Virus record (IMG/VR): IMGVR_UViG_3300022745_000096
Span: 1-37,592 of that record
Length of the DNA stretch: 37,592 bases
Strand: one strand, 5' to 3'
Origin: a virus
The position numbers and the translations under genes were made by a program. Below, one piece after another: positions 5,561 to 13,150 of the stretch; position 1 is the stretch's first letter, and each line of letters begins with the position of its first letter. Below the pieces are notes generated by a model. It was not told the DNA's origin. It was given only the letters and a program-made list of their open reading frames with translations, and ran no database searches.

Positions 5561-5995
5561 ATGGAAGAGTGGCGCACCGTCCCATCATGGCCAGATATCT
5601 CGGCCTCAAGTCTTGGGAGAGTATTGCTGAGCCCATGCAGCGCAAAAATGCCATCTGGGTATATTCGTGAGTATCAGCCCAAACCCACTTTTGGCGTTGA
5701 GGAAAAGACTGCAACTGGACGCAAAGATTCGGCTCGCCGTCGTATCATTCGCGTTGGCAGACTTTGCAAAACATTCAAGGTTCATCGGCTTGTTTGCGAA
5801 GCATTTCACGGCCTCGCACCGTCTGAGGATCATATCGTCCTGCACATTGACGAAGACCCATCTAACAACAGGCCGGAAAATTTGCGTTGGGGAACGCGCA
5901 AAGAAAACCAGAATTTCCCAAAAGTGATTGCTGCATTCAGAAACAGGTCCGGGGCGAATAGCGCTTGGGCAATTCACAAATCAAATCAAAGGTGA
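5561..5995 (+). CDS. HNH homing endonuclease-like protein
   Basis: 144 residues from ATG 5561, behind AGGAG. The N-terminus (EEWRTVPSWPDISASSLGRV) fits a NUMOD4 module. The C-terminal half fits the HNH_3 type: FKVHRLVCEAFHG, then VLHIDEDPSNNRPENLRWGT and KENQ. Base composition is visibly more AT-rich than the flanking genes, which suggests recent insertion between erf and the coiled-coil gene without disrupting either. Confidence 0.85.
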   Translation: MEEWRTVPSWPDISASSLGRVLLSPCSAKMPSGYIREYQPKPTFGVEEKTATGRKDSARRRIIRVGRLCKTFKVHRLVCEAFHGLAPSEDHIVLHIDEDPSNNRPENLRWGTRKENQNFPKVIAAFRNRSGANSAWAIHKSNQR

Positions 5996-5999
5996 CCCC

Positions 6000-6689
6000 A
6001 TGAACCAACTTGCCCCGATGGGCCACAATCTTCCCAAGTCCCCGATGGAAGAGGCCGTTGCACCGTTCGATGATTTCCTGATCGAGGCGGGCAACTGGCT
6101 AGACGGAAAGCGCGTCACGAACGAGGCCGAAATGAAGGCCGTGGATGCGCTGATCAAGGGCCTGAAATCCGCCCGCAAGGCGGTTGATGATGCCCGCGAT
6201 GCTGCGACGAAACCGCTGCATGAGGCATGGAAAGCCGAAGTTGCGGCATGGAAGCCGACACAGGACGATCTTGACCTGCAAGTCAAAGGACTTGTCGCGC
6301 TGGTTGACGGTTTCAAGCGGCAACTGGCAGCGGAGAAGGAAGCCGCCCGCAAGGCCGCATGGGAAGCCGCAGAAGACGCACGGCGTGAGGCAGAGGCCAA
6401 GATGGCGCTGGCAGACGTTGCCAACATTGAAGCGCAACGTGAGGCCAAGGCGGCGATGGAATCCGCAGAGATTGCCCGCGCTCAGGCTGCGGTGGCGCAG
6501 AAGGATACCGTCAAGGGTATGCGTACCGTCACGCGGTATGAAATCACCGATCATCGCGCCCTGCTCAACTGGATTGCCAAGAATGCCCGCGATGACGTGA
6601 CGGCATTCATCGAGGCATGGGCTCAGAAGAACCACAAAACCACAACCGCCGATGGACTGAAGGTCTGGCAGGAAAAGGAAGCATTCTGA
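6000..6689 (+). CDS. Coiled-coil protein of the recombination cluster
   Basis: 229 residues from ATG 6000, preceded by AAAGGTG. Most of the middle (~residues 60-175) is a charged, Ala/Glu/Lys-rich coiled coil (AAEKEAARKAAWEAAEDARR). The end is globular (a TVTRYEITDHRALLNWIAKN stretch). Proteins of this type sit between Erf or RecT and SSB genes in many phages. A role in recombination or exonuclease inhibition (Gam-like) is possible but not shown. Confidence 0.65.
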   Translation: MNQLAPMGHNLPKSPMEEAVAPFDDFLIEAGNWLDGKRVTNEAEMKAVDALIKGLKSARKAVDDARDAATKPLHEAWKAEVAAWKPTQDDLDLQVKGLVALVDGFKRQLAAEKEAARKAAWEAAEDARREAEAKMALADVANIEAQREAKAAMESAEIARAQAAVAQKDTVKGMRTVTRYEITDHRALLNWIAKNARDDVTAFIEAWAQKNHKTTTADGLKVWQEKEAF

Positions 6690-7123
6690 TGAAATCCATC
6701 ACCATTGCGGGGAACATCGGCAAGGATGCCGTCACCCGCACCACTCAAGGCGGCGATAAGGTCACAAGTTGGACCGTTGCCGTTGAAGACCGCCAAGGCC
6801 AAGAAAAGCGCACGATCTGGTTTGATTGCGCCATATGGGGCAAGCGCGGCGAGACCCTGGCGCAATACCTGACTAAAGGCGGCAAGGTCAGCGTGGCCGG
6901 GGATTTTGGCACGCGGGAACATGAGGGCAAGACCTATCTGACCATCCGCGTTGATCAGGTTACGCTCTTGGGCGCAAAGCCCGATGACGGCGGTCAAGGC
7001 CGGGAATATGAGCCTTCCCCCAAGGCCAAGGTGGCTGATGCGGCGCAACGTCCGGCGCAACAGCGCAGCCCAATGAACGATCTGGATGGGGATAGCATCC
7101 CGTTCATCATGGAGTGGCGATGA
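6689..7123 (+). CDS. ssb: Single-stranded DNA-binding protein
   Basis: 144 residues from ATG 6689, overlapping the upstream stop. A clear OB-fold SSB: MKSITIAGNIGKDAVTRTTQ, WTVAVEDRQGQ, IWFDCAIWGKRGETLAQYL, GKVSVAGDFGTREHEGKTYL. The usual acidic tip is present as DLDGDSIPF but is not terminal; IMEWR follows before the stop. Binds ssDNA during replication and recombination. The extension may alter recruitment of partner proteins. Confidence 0.92.
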   Translation: MKSITIAGNIGKDAVTRTTQGGDKVTSWTVAVEDRQGQEKRTIWFDCAIWGKRGETLAQYLTKGGKVSVAGDFGTREHEGKTYLTIRVDQVTLLGAKPDDGGQGREYEPSPKAKVADAAQRPAQQRSPMNDLDGDSIPFIMEWR

Positions 7124-7542
7124 TGGGCCGTCGCGAAACCATACCTGCGCCAATCGTGCGGCTCCGGGGCGAACTGCTTTCCCCGGTGTCGCAGTTTGAC
7201 GCGGAAGAACTCGCCCGCCATCCAAATGGCACCGAGTTTGATCTGGTGGCGCGCACCAAGCGCAGCCATCCGCAACATCGGACATACTGGAAAGCCCTCA
7301 CGCTGGCTGTGGAGGCCACAGGATGCTGGCCTTCGCGGGAAGCCCTCCACGTAGCTCTCAAGATCAACTGCGGGCTTGTAGCCCCTATCCTGAACCTCAA
7401 GGGGCAGGTGACCGGGATGCAAGCCAACAGCACCGCCTTGGATCAAATGAGCCAGGTGGAGTTTCAGGACTATTTCGAGAAATCAATGGCCATGCTTTCC
7501 GAAGCTATCGGCCAAGACGCTTTGGGGTGGATCAACCAATGA
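7120..7542 (+). CDS. Conserved phage protein, DUF1367-like
   Basis: 140 residues from ATG 7120, which overlaps the ssb stop and has GGAG five bases before. Key features are a RTKRSHPQHRTYWKAL element, SREALHVALKINCGL, and MSQVEFQDYFEKSMAMLSEA near the end. This order (HPxHRxxW, SREAL, F.DYF) resembles DUF1367, seen in replication and recombination clusters of temperate phages. Function unknown. Confidence 0.6.
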   Translation: MMGRRETIPAPIVRLRGELLSPVSQFDAEELARHPNGTEFDLVARTKRSHPQHRTYWKALTLAVEATGCWPSREALHVALKINCGLVAPILNLKGQVTGMQANSTALDQMSQVEFQDYFEKSMAMLSEAIGQDALGWINQ

Positions 7543-7781
7543 CGAACGCAATGAACGTGACAGCCGAAGAACTGCGCCAATTCATCGAGCAGATTGAGCA
7601 TATCAACGCGGAAATCTCCGACCTTACCGAGACGCGGAAAGAGGTTTTCAGCGAGGCCAAGGGCCGGGGCTATGATACCAAGGTCTTGCGCAAGCTGATC
7701 GCCCTCCGCAAGCGCCGCGCCGACGATCTGGCAGAGGAAGAGGCTATCCTTGCCGTCTACAAGGCTGCGGTGGGAATGTGA
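7539..7781 (+). CDS. gapR: GapR-like nucleoid-associated protein (DUF2312)
   Basis: 80 residues from ATG 7539 (ATGA overlap). The family signature is complete: ELRQFIEQIEHINAEISDLT, then VFSEAKGRGYDTKVLRKLIA, and a C-terminal LAEEEAILAVYKAAVGM. In Caulobacter, GapR is an essential protein that encircles overtwisted AT-rich DNA ahead of moving polymerases and stimulates topoisomerases. A phage copy next to ssb suggests help with fork progression or interference with the host protein. Confidence 0.88.
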   Translation: MTNAMNVTAEELRQFIEQIEHINAEISDLTETRKEVFSEAKGRGYDTKVLRKLIALRKRRADDLAEEEAILAVYKAAVGM

Positions 7782-8449
7782 TGATCGGACTGATAGAGCA
7801 AATCAAAGCCGAGTTGCAGGCGAAATCAGGGGATGACCTGATTACAGCAATCAACGAACTTCGCGAGGCAATTCACCAGCAATCGCCCTTCAAGTCTGAG
7901 CCTGTCGATTTTGTTCGATGGGTCAAGAATACCGAAGTGACCGCAAACGACTACAACCCGAATAGCGTTGCCCCGCCTGAAATGGAACTTCTGCGCTTGT
8001 CGATCAGCGCAGATGGATACACGCAGCCGATTGTTGCCAATGCCGAAGGTAACGGTATGGTTGTTGTTGACGGTTTCCACCGCCACCGGGTTGGGAAAGA
8101 ATGCGCAGACGTGCAAGAGCGGGTGAAGGGATATTTACCAGTAGTGCAGATCAGGTCAGAGCGAGTAGACCGTGAGGACCGCATGGCGTCCACAATCCGC
8201 CATAACCGGGCAAGGGGGAAGCATAGCGTTGACGCCATGTCGCAGATTGTGGTGGATCTTAAACGGCGAAATTGGTCGGATGAAAAGATCGGGCGCGAAT
8301 TAGGGATGGACCCTGATGAAGTTTTACGCCTGACCCAAATCAGCGGATTGCGGGAAATGTTTGCCGATGTCGAGTTTTCACAGGCTTGGGAAGTTGGCGA
8401 TGATGAAGTGAGCCTATCGGATGTTGAGGATGAAGAGGCGCTGACATGA
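7781..8449 (+). CDS. ibrB: ParB/Srx-fold protein, IbrB-like
   Basis: 222 residues from ATG 7781 (TGATG overlap). After an N-terminal helix comes a ParB-type domain: DYNPNSVAPPEMELLRLSIS, ADGYTQPIV, and the catalytic-type loop VVDGFHRHRVGKE at ~94-106. A helix-turn-helix stretch (WSDEKIGRELGMDPDEVLRL) and an acidic tail follow. The pairing with a PAPS-reductase-like gene two positions on matches IbrB/IbrA of E. coli prophages, known as regulators of Eib immunoglobulin-binding proteins. It is not a plasmid partition protein by context, as no ParA is present. Confidence 0.8.
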   Translation: MIGLIEQIKAELQAKSGDDLITAINELREAIHQQSPFKSEPVDFVRWVKNTEVTANDYNPNSVAPPEMELLRLSISADGYTQPIVANAEGNGMVVVDGFHRHRVGKECADVQERVKGYLPVVQIRSERVDREDRMASTIRHNRARGKHSVDAMSQIVVDLKRRNWSDEKIGRELGMDPDEVLRLTQISGLREMFADVEFSQAWEVGDDEVSLSDVEDEEALT

Positions 8450-8844
8450 AGCGCGAATACTTCCACTTCAATGACCTTGAGGAATATCACAACGGCATGT
8501 GGCGCATTGTCGGAGGATTGGCAAAGGCACGAAACGCTTTGAATGCCGCAGAACTGATGCGGGATAGCGCCAAGTTTGAAGGTGCCATGATGCGGGCTTT
8601 GGAGGAATGGCCGAACTCTTGCCGCCATAACTTGACCGCAGAAGATACAAACCGCCTTGCGTGGCTTGGTCATGCTGGGTGCTGCATTGCGGTTGGATCG
8701 CCGGAAGAAAACACGCGGACAGGCTGGCATTTGCTGAAAACGGCAGAGCAAGATGAGGCCAATGCAACAGCGCAGCGCGTTCTTGACGCCTGGATTGACG
8801 CAAATTCAGAAACCCCGCCGCTCCTGAAAATCATGGGTCTGTGA
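8446..8844 (+). CDS. Hypothetical protein between ibrB and ibrA
   Basis: 132 residues from ATG 8446 (ATGA overlap), ending with a TGATG overlap to the next gene. Mostly helical (start MKREYFHFNDLEEYHNGMWR), with a central WPNSCRHNLTAEDTNRLAWL stretch. No domain is recognised. Tight coupling on both sides suggests that it works with the ParB-like and PAPS-reductase-like proteins. Confidence 0.65.
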   Translation: MKREYFHFNDLEEYHNGMWRIVGGLAKARNALNAAELMRDSAKFEGAMMRALEEWPNSCRHNLTAEDTNRLAWLGHAGCCIAVGSPEENTRTGWHLLKTAEQDEANATAQRVLDAWIDANSETPPLLKIMGL

Positions 8845-10073
8845 TGCTGAAAAAACCTTTAGGAATGAATGTACACACAGCGGCAATCCAGCGGATTGAG
8901 CAGACGTTTGCTGACTTTGAAAGTGTCTATCTTAGCTTTAGCGCAGGGAAAGATAGCACAGTCATGCTTCATCTTGCGGCTGATGTTGCCCGCCGTATTG
9001 GCCGCAGGTTTGGCGTCCTGCTGATCGATCTGGAAGGCCAATATAACCTCACGATATCTCACGCCAAAGCTTGCGTTGAGATGTATCGCGATGTGATCGA
9101 TCTCTATTGGCTGTGTCTTCCTCTGCAACTCAGGAACGGCGTTTCTGTGTATGAGCCTTACTGGAAGTGCTGGGATAAGGACAAAAAAGACATTTGGATT
9201 AGAGATATGCCTGAATGGGCAATCTCTGACGAAATCTTCTTCCCGTTCTTCACAGATGGTATGGAATTTGAAGAATTTGTTCCGTTGTTCGGTGAGTGGT
9301 ACGGAAATGGAAAGACAACAGCTTGCATGGTTGGAATCCGCGCCGATGAAAGCCTAAACCGCTTTCGGACGATTGCTAGCGACAAAAAGAGCATGTGGAA
9401 AGGGCATAAGTGGACAACGCAAGTCACTGACCATTGCTTCAACATTTATCCTATCTATGATTGGAAAATCTCTGACATTTGGCACTTCCATGCCGCTTTT
9501 CCTGATAAGCCTCATAATCCTCTTTATGACATGATGCACAAGGCAGGGGTGGCGCTCGGGAACATGCGGATTTGCGAGCCATATGGGGATGACCAACGCA
9601 GGGGGTTATGGTTGTTTCATATCATTGAACCGGAAACGTGGTCAAAGGTTGTGGCCCGCGTAAATGGCGCGTCATCGGGTGCGCTGTATGTTCAAGAATT
9701 GGGAAACATCAACGGATACCGGGGCATTACCAAGCCTGCCGGGCATACTTGGAAATCATTTGCCGAGTTGTTGACGCTTTCCATGCCGAAGAAGACGAAA
9801 GAGCATTTCCAGAATAAAATCATGCTCTACCAGCGTTGGTTTTTGGTTCGCGGCTATCCTGATGGCATCCCGGATGAAGCCCCGTATGAGTTGGAGCAAG
9901 CCGGGAAAGCCCCTTCATGGCGGCGCGTATGTAAAACGCTCTTGCGCAATGACTATTGGTGCAAAGGCCTCGGATTTTCTCAACAGAAAAGCACGGGATA
10001 CACAAAATACATGGAACTCATGCGGCGCAGAAAATCGGAATGGGGCGTATCGGAAGGGCAGTTATCACTATGA
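8844..10073 (+). CDS. ibrA: PAPS reductase/sulfotransferase-family protein, IbrA-like
   Basis: 409 residues from ATG 8844, coupled by TGATG. A PP-loop ATP-pyrophosphatase motif, SFSAGKDST, is at 31-39. It is followed by ADESLNRFR and by a long C-terminal part (GYRGITKPAGHTWKSFAELL, then FLVRGYPDGIPDEAPYELEQ) like the DUF3440 region of IbrA. PP-loop enzymes adenylate a substrate; relatives include DndC (DNA phosphorothioation) and sulfate-assimilation reductases. The substrate here is unknown. Codon use is more AT-rich than in the structural genes, a sign of separate ancestry. Confidence 0.85.
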   Translation: MLKKPLGMNVHTAAIQRIEQTFADFESVYLSFSAGKDSTVMLHLAADVARRIGRRFGVLLIDLEGQYNLTISHAKACVEMYRDVIDLYWLCLPLQLRNGVSVYEPYWKCWDKDKKDIWIRDMPEWAISDEIFFPFFTDGMEFEEFVPLFGEWYGNGKTTACMVGIRADESLNRFRTIASDKKSMWKGHKWTTQVTDHCFNIYPIYDWKISDIWHFHAAFPDKPHNPLYDMMHKAGVALGNMRICEPYGDDQRRGLWLFHIIEPETWSKVVARVNGASSGALYVQELGNINGYRGITKPAGHTWKSFAELLTLSMPKKTKEHFQNKIMLYQRWFLVRGYPDGIPDEAPYELEQAGKAPSWRRVCKTLLRNDYWCKGLGFSQQKSTGYTKYMELMRRRKSEWGVSEGQLSL

Positions 10074-10402
10074 CAAACCTCGCAGGCTTGCCCCCGCTTG
10101 GTCAGAAGATCAAGCAAGAACGCGGCACAGTCGCAGCGCGTGGTCATATGGCCCGCGTTGCAGCCTGCCCCTGCGTTGTCTGCCACAAACCTGGCCCGTC
10201 CACGGTGCATCATTGCATCTGTGGGCGGTATTCCCAAGCCCGTGCCAGCGACTTCGCGACGATCCCGCTGTGTTGGGAATGCCACCTTGGACCGCAGGGT
10301 ATCCACGCCAACAAGTCGGCATGGGTCGAGGCCAATGGGCCGGATACCGACTTCCTGCCCGTGGTCGCAGACATGATAGCTGGTGACTGGGTGAGGCCAT
10401 GA
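10070..10402 (+). CDS. HNH-like zinc-binding nuclease, DUF968/Ref-like
   Basis: 110 residues from ATG 10070 (ATGA overlap). Metal-binding residues are clustered: CPCVVCHK (C35, C38), HHCICGR (H47, H48), CWECHLG (C68, C71, H72) and GIHANK (H79). This layout matches small phage HNH proteins of the DUF968/RecA-dependent nuclease (Ref) type found in nin-like regions. A role in recombination or DNA cleavage is inferred. Confidence 0.7.
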   Translation: MTNLAGLPPLGQKIKQERGTVAARGHMARVAACPCVVCHKPGPSTVHHCICGRYSQARASDFATIPLCWECHLGPQGIHANKSAWVEANGPDTDFLPVVADMIAGDWVRP

Positions 10403-10403
10403 A

Positions 10404-10631
10404 TTGCCGTGCAACATTTGCGGGGCTGAGAACGCTCCTTTTGGGTACGGCTTCCCAGGAACCCGCCGAACCCTGCCAGCCGACAAGCGGGGCCGTCTCT
10501 GGGCCTGTGACGACTGCCGCCCCGCAGCAGAAGCCCGATGGCTTGGCGCTACTCAGTCAGCGCGAAATGTGGGCGAGGCTGGGAGAGAAGGCACGGCAAA
10601 ACCGCCAAAGCAGGCAAGCCTCGATCTGTGA
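10404..10631 (+). CDS. Small zinc-finger protein (TTG start)
   Basis: 75 residues from TTG 10404, seven bases after GGTGAGG. The overlapping frame from ATG 10399 has that ribosome site too close and gives unnatural sequence. Two CxxC pairs (C3/C6 and C35/C38, in CNICG and CDDCRP) bracket GTRRTLPADKRGRLWA, typical of small phage zinc-ribbon proteins. No function known. Confidence 0.65.
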   Translation: MPCNICGAENAPFGYGFPGTRRTLPADKRGRLWACDDCRPAAEARWLGATQSARNVGEAGREGTAKPPKQASLDL

Positions 10632-10678
10632 GGCACATTGTCGAGATGCGGTAACAGCAATCTTGCGGATGGGTCCAG

Positions 10679-10978
10679 ATGCGTAGGGCCGCAGCGGTTG
10701 ACCGCAATCAATCGGAAATCATCGCTGCCCTTCGCGCCGTGGGTGCAACCGTCCAGCCGCTGCATTCGGTCGGCCAAGGTTGCCCCGATCTGGCCGTAGG
10801 GTATCGCGGCATCACGTATCTTATCGAGGTCAAGGATGGCGCTAAGCCCCCATCAAAGCGGAGCCTGACTGACCCACAAATTGAATGGCATGGCGGCTGG
10901 AAAGGTCACGTCGCCGTCGCCGAGAACGTCAAGGATGCGTTGACCATCATCGGCGCGTTGCGGGGTGTCGTGTCGTGA
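10679..10978 (+). CDS. PD-(D/E)XK (VRR-NUC-like) nuclease
   Basis: 99 residues from ATG 10679. The short nuclease core is visible: GCPDLAV (D37), then YLIEVKDG (E50, K52), followed by LTDPQIEWHGGW. This size and motif order fit small phage VRR-NUC/Holliday-junction resolvase-like enzymes that process replication or recombination intermediates. The stop overlaps the GTG start of the next gene. Confidence 0.8.
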   Translation: MRRAAAVDRNQSEIIAALRAVGATVQPLHSVGQGCPDLAVGYRGITYLIEVKDGAKPPSKRSLTDPQIEWHGGWKGHVAVAENVKDALTIIGALRGVVS

Positions 10979-11823
10979 GCAGAACCCCGTACATGCAATT
11001 TTACGTTGGCGACTACATCCAAAAGACGTTGCACCTGACGACGGAGCAGAACGGCGCTTATTTGCTTCTGCTTTTCGCCATGTGGCAAGGCAATGCATGC
11101 CTTCCGAACGATCAAACAAAGCTGGCGCGGATTGCCCGTGTCAGCCCGAAACGTTGGCAGTCGGTCTGGCGTGAAATTCACGTATTTTTCACGTTTGACG
11201 GGGACGTGATCCGACAGGACAGACTGACAAAAGAGTTCCAAAAGGTTCTTTCGATATCGCAGGAACGGAAGACATCTGGAAGTCTTGGCGGGAAAGCTAA
11301 GGCATTGAAAAATAACGTTAGCGACGTAGCAAAAGCTAACGTTTTGCTAGAGCAAAAGTCTGGCATACCAGAACCAGAACCAGAAGAAGAGAAAAGAGAA
11401 GCTAAAGCTTCTCCAAAAAAACGCGGGTCACGTTTGGCGGATGACTGGTTTCTGCCGATGACGTGGGGCGAATGGGCCATCGCGGAAGGCTTCCAAATGG
11501 AGGCTATCAGGGCAGAGGCCGAGAACTTCAAAGACTACTGGCACGCCAAGGCAGGGCCAACGGCAACCAAGATGGATTGGAAAGCCACATGGCGCATTTG
11601 GATGCGCAAAACCTCAAAATCCTCTCAGCCACGGAAAAACAGCAATGAGCAATTCGGCGCAGCTATCCACCACCTCGCAGGCCGTCTCAGTGACGGAACT
11701 GCCCGCATCGACCTTAGCAACCGCGATCCGTTCACCGTCAGACCAAGGGGAAATCCTGCGCCGGACGAACTCGGTGCTATCCCTCTATTTCGATCCGGGG
11801 CTGGACCCCGCGACCAAGGCTGA
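10975..11823 (+). CDS. DUF1376 replication-initiation-type protein
   Basis: 282 residues from GTG 10975 (GTGA overlap). The N-terminal ~90 residues match DUF1376/YdaU: MQFYVGDYIQKTLHLTTEQN, then GAYLLLLFAMWQG and ARVSPKRWQSVW. The middle is a charged linker. The region ~160-210 (WFLPMTWGEWAIAEGFQMEA, then KMDWKATWRIWMRK) resembles primosomal replication proteins. Likely a replication initiator or helicase-loading component. Its last ~60 codons overlap the next gene in another frame, so the C-terminus may be non-conserved. Confidence 0.75.
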   Translation: MSRTPYMQFYVGDYIQKTLHLTTEQNGAYLLLLFAMWQGNACLPNDQTKLARIARVSPKRWQSVWREIHVFFTFDGDVIRQDRLTKEFQKVLSISQERKTSGSLGGKAKALKNNVSDVAKANVLLEQKSGIPEPEPEEEKREAKASPKKRGSRLADDWFLPMTWGEWAIAEGFQMEAIRAEAENFKDYWHAKAGPTATKMDWKATWRIWMRKTSKSSQPRKNSNEQFGAAIHHLAGRLSDGTARIDLSNRDPFTVRPRGNPAPDELGAIPLFRSGAGPRDQG

Positions 11824-12097
11824 ACTTCGGCAGGAGTTTGTCATCGCCCTCGACGGCATTCCGAATTGGGCCACGCAACGCGCCTTTGACCAGTGGGTCA
11901 GGGATGAAAAGCGCCGCCCCTCGCCTGGTGACATCGTGACGCTTGCCCGCAAGCATCTGCGCCCGATCTATGAGGAACTGGCCCGCCGTGAAAAGCGCAC
12001 CGAAGAGCCGAACCGGGAGCGTGTGACGCCGGAAGCCGCTGCGGCGATTTTGCAGGCGGCAGGCTTTGCCCCGAAGCGCATGGGGGTCGCAGAATGA
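11645..12097 (+). CDS. Hypothetical protein, possible replication partner
   Basis: 150 residues from ATG 11645. The first ~45 residues are low complexity and overlap the upstream gene by 179 nt. From ~45 on it is well ordered (YFDPGLDPATKAELRQEFVI, WATQRAFDQWVRDEKRRPSP, GDIVTLARKHLRPIYEELAR). The pattern with PSPGDI resembles small phage proteins encoded after DUF1376-type replication genes. No name can be given. Confidence 0.6.
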   Translation: MSNSAQLSTTSQAVSVTELPASTLATAIRSPSDQGEILRRTNSVLSLYFDPGLDPATKAELRQEFVIALDGIPNWATQRAFDQWVRDEKRRPSPGDIVTLARKHLRPIYEELARREKRTEEPNRERVTPEAAAAILQAAGFAPKRMGVAE

Positions 12098-12294
12098 ACA
12101 GCGCATCTCAAGTCTCGAAGGTTCTCAAGCTGCACTTCAAGCATGGCTACAGCTACGGCGTCATCGGCCTGCGTCTTGGCATGACCCGCAGCCGTGTGGC
12201 TGGCTTGATCCATCGGCACCGCGCCGAACAGATCGCCCCGCGCAATCCCGGCGGGTCTGATGTGGGCAACAAGACCGTGTGGGCCGCGCAATGA
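12094..12294 (+). CDS. Small GcrA-like HTH protein
   Basis: 66 residues from ATG 12094 (ATGA overlap). A basic helix-turn-helix (YSYGVIGLRLGMTRSRVAGL followed by IHRHR) resembles the DNA-binding part of the alphaproteobacterial cell-cycle regulator GcrA (I..LG.TRNAVIGK.HR). The rest of GcrA is absent. Probably a DNA-binding regulator; the GcrA link is an inference from the motif. Confidence 0.55.
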   Translation: MNSASQVSKVLKLHFKHGYSYGVIGLRLGMTRSRVAGLIHRHRAEQIAPRNPGGSDVGNKTVWAAQ

Positions 12295-12560
12295 GCCACG
12301 GACATCTCCCCCGCGAACCTCGCCCGCGGCTGTACGTCGTCACCCACGGCCTGACACTGACCGCCTACGTTGACGGCCTGCCCGTCGCGGCAAAGCGCCT
12401 GGCACCGCATGAAGCGGCAAACCTCGCAATCGACCTGCTGACGGGGCTGCGCATGTCCCTCGGCAACACCCCCACCGAAAACCTGCCCTTTCGCCAGCAC
12501 ATCGAAAACCGCCGCGCCGATGGGGTCACAATTCACGCCGACCATGAGGAACAGCCATGA
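12291..12560 (+). CDS. Hypothetical protein
   Basis: 89 residues from ATG 12291 (ATGA overlap). An N-terminal strand-rich part (RLYVVTHGLTLTAYVDGLPV) is followed by a helix (PHEAANLAIDLLTGLRMSL). No family is recognised. It lies in the run of small coupled genes between replication and late control. Confidence 0.55.
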   Translation: MSHGHLPREPRPRLYVVTHGLTLTAYVDGLPVAAKRLAPHEAANLAIDLLTGLRMSLGNTPTENLPFRQHIENRRADGVTIHADHEEQP

Positions 12561-13150
12561 ACGCCCACACCCCCGCCGATCTACTGGCCGATGCCTTCAC
12601 CTGCTCCGGCAGCGTGCGACCAGACAGCGCCGCATGGAAATCACAGGCCATCGGCAACCTTGAGGCCCGCCTTGCCGTCGCATGGGCCGATGCACGCGCC
12701 AAGGAACGCAAGCCCGCGCCGGAAATCATCCTGGACGCAACCGGGGCGCAAACCACCCGCGACGAACGTGACCGCGCCGTGTTTGCGGCCATAGGAAAAC
12801 ATGCCCTTGTCCCCGACATTCAAGCCGCCGCCAAACTTCCTCACCCGCAGGTATTGGAAAGCATCCGCCGCTTGATCCACGGCGGATATATCACCCGCAA
12901 GCGCATCGGCGGAAACAGTATCCACGCACAGGCCATAGGAAGCCCGCCAGATGCCCTTGTCGATGATCTGGGGCCAGTGGGCGCAGCGGGACGACTTGCT
13001 AGCCTAGAGGCCCGGAAAACCGCCAAAGCGCAGAAGGTGGTGGAGATTGCGGCCATGCGCGAGGAAGGCTTGCCGATCAGGGAAATCATGGCGCGGGTGA
13101 GCCTGTCGAAATCGCAGATCGTCCGCTTGATGCGCGAGGCAGCAAAATGA
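12557..13150 (+). CDS. Protein with two HTH-like segments
   Basis: 197 residues from ATG 12557 (ATGA overlap). The middle (~70-115) looks like a winged helix (DIQAAAKLPHPQVLESIRRL, then IHGGYITRKRIGG). The C-terminal ~30 residues form a second helix-turn-helix (GLPIREIMARVSLSKSQIVR). Probably a DNA-binding regulator or replication accessory protein; no family name can be assigned. Confidence 0.6.
   Translation: MNAHTPADLLADAFTCSGSVRPDSAAWKSQAIGNLEARLAVAWADARAKERKPAPEIILDATGAQTTRDERDRAVFAAIGKHALVPDIQAAAKLPHPQVLESIRRLIHGGYITRKRIGGNSIHAQAIGSPPDALVDDLGPVGAAGRLASLEARKTAKAQKVVEIAAMREEGLPIREIMARVSLSKSQIVRLMREAAK

Noticed and set aside
7781-8449. ParB-like gene as evidence of a phage-plasmid partition system
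   Set aside because: No ParA or centromere-like repeats are nearby, and the pairing with a PAPS-reductase-like gene points to the IbrB type instead.
10399-10686. A 95-codon frame from ATG 10399, and its 39-codon tail from 10567
   Set aside because: The ribosome site is too close to ATG 10399 and the overlapping TTG frame has clear zinc-finger motifs. The tail has no ribosome site.
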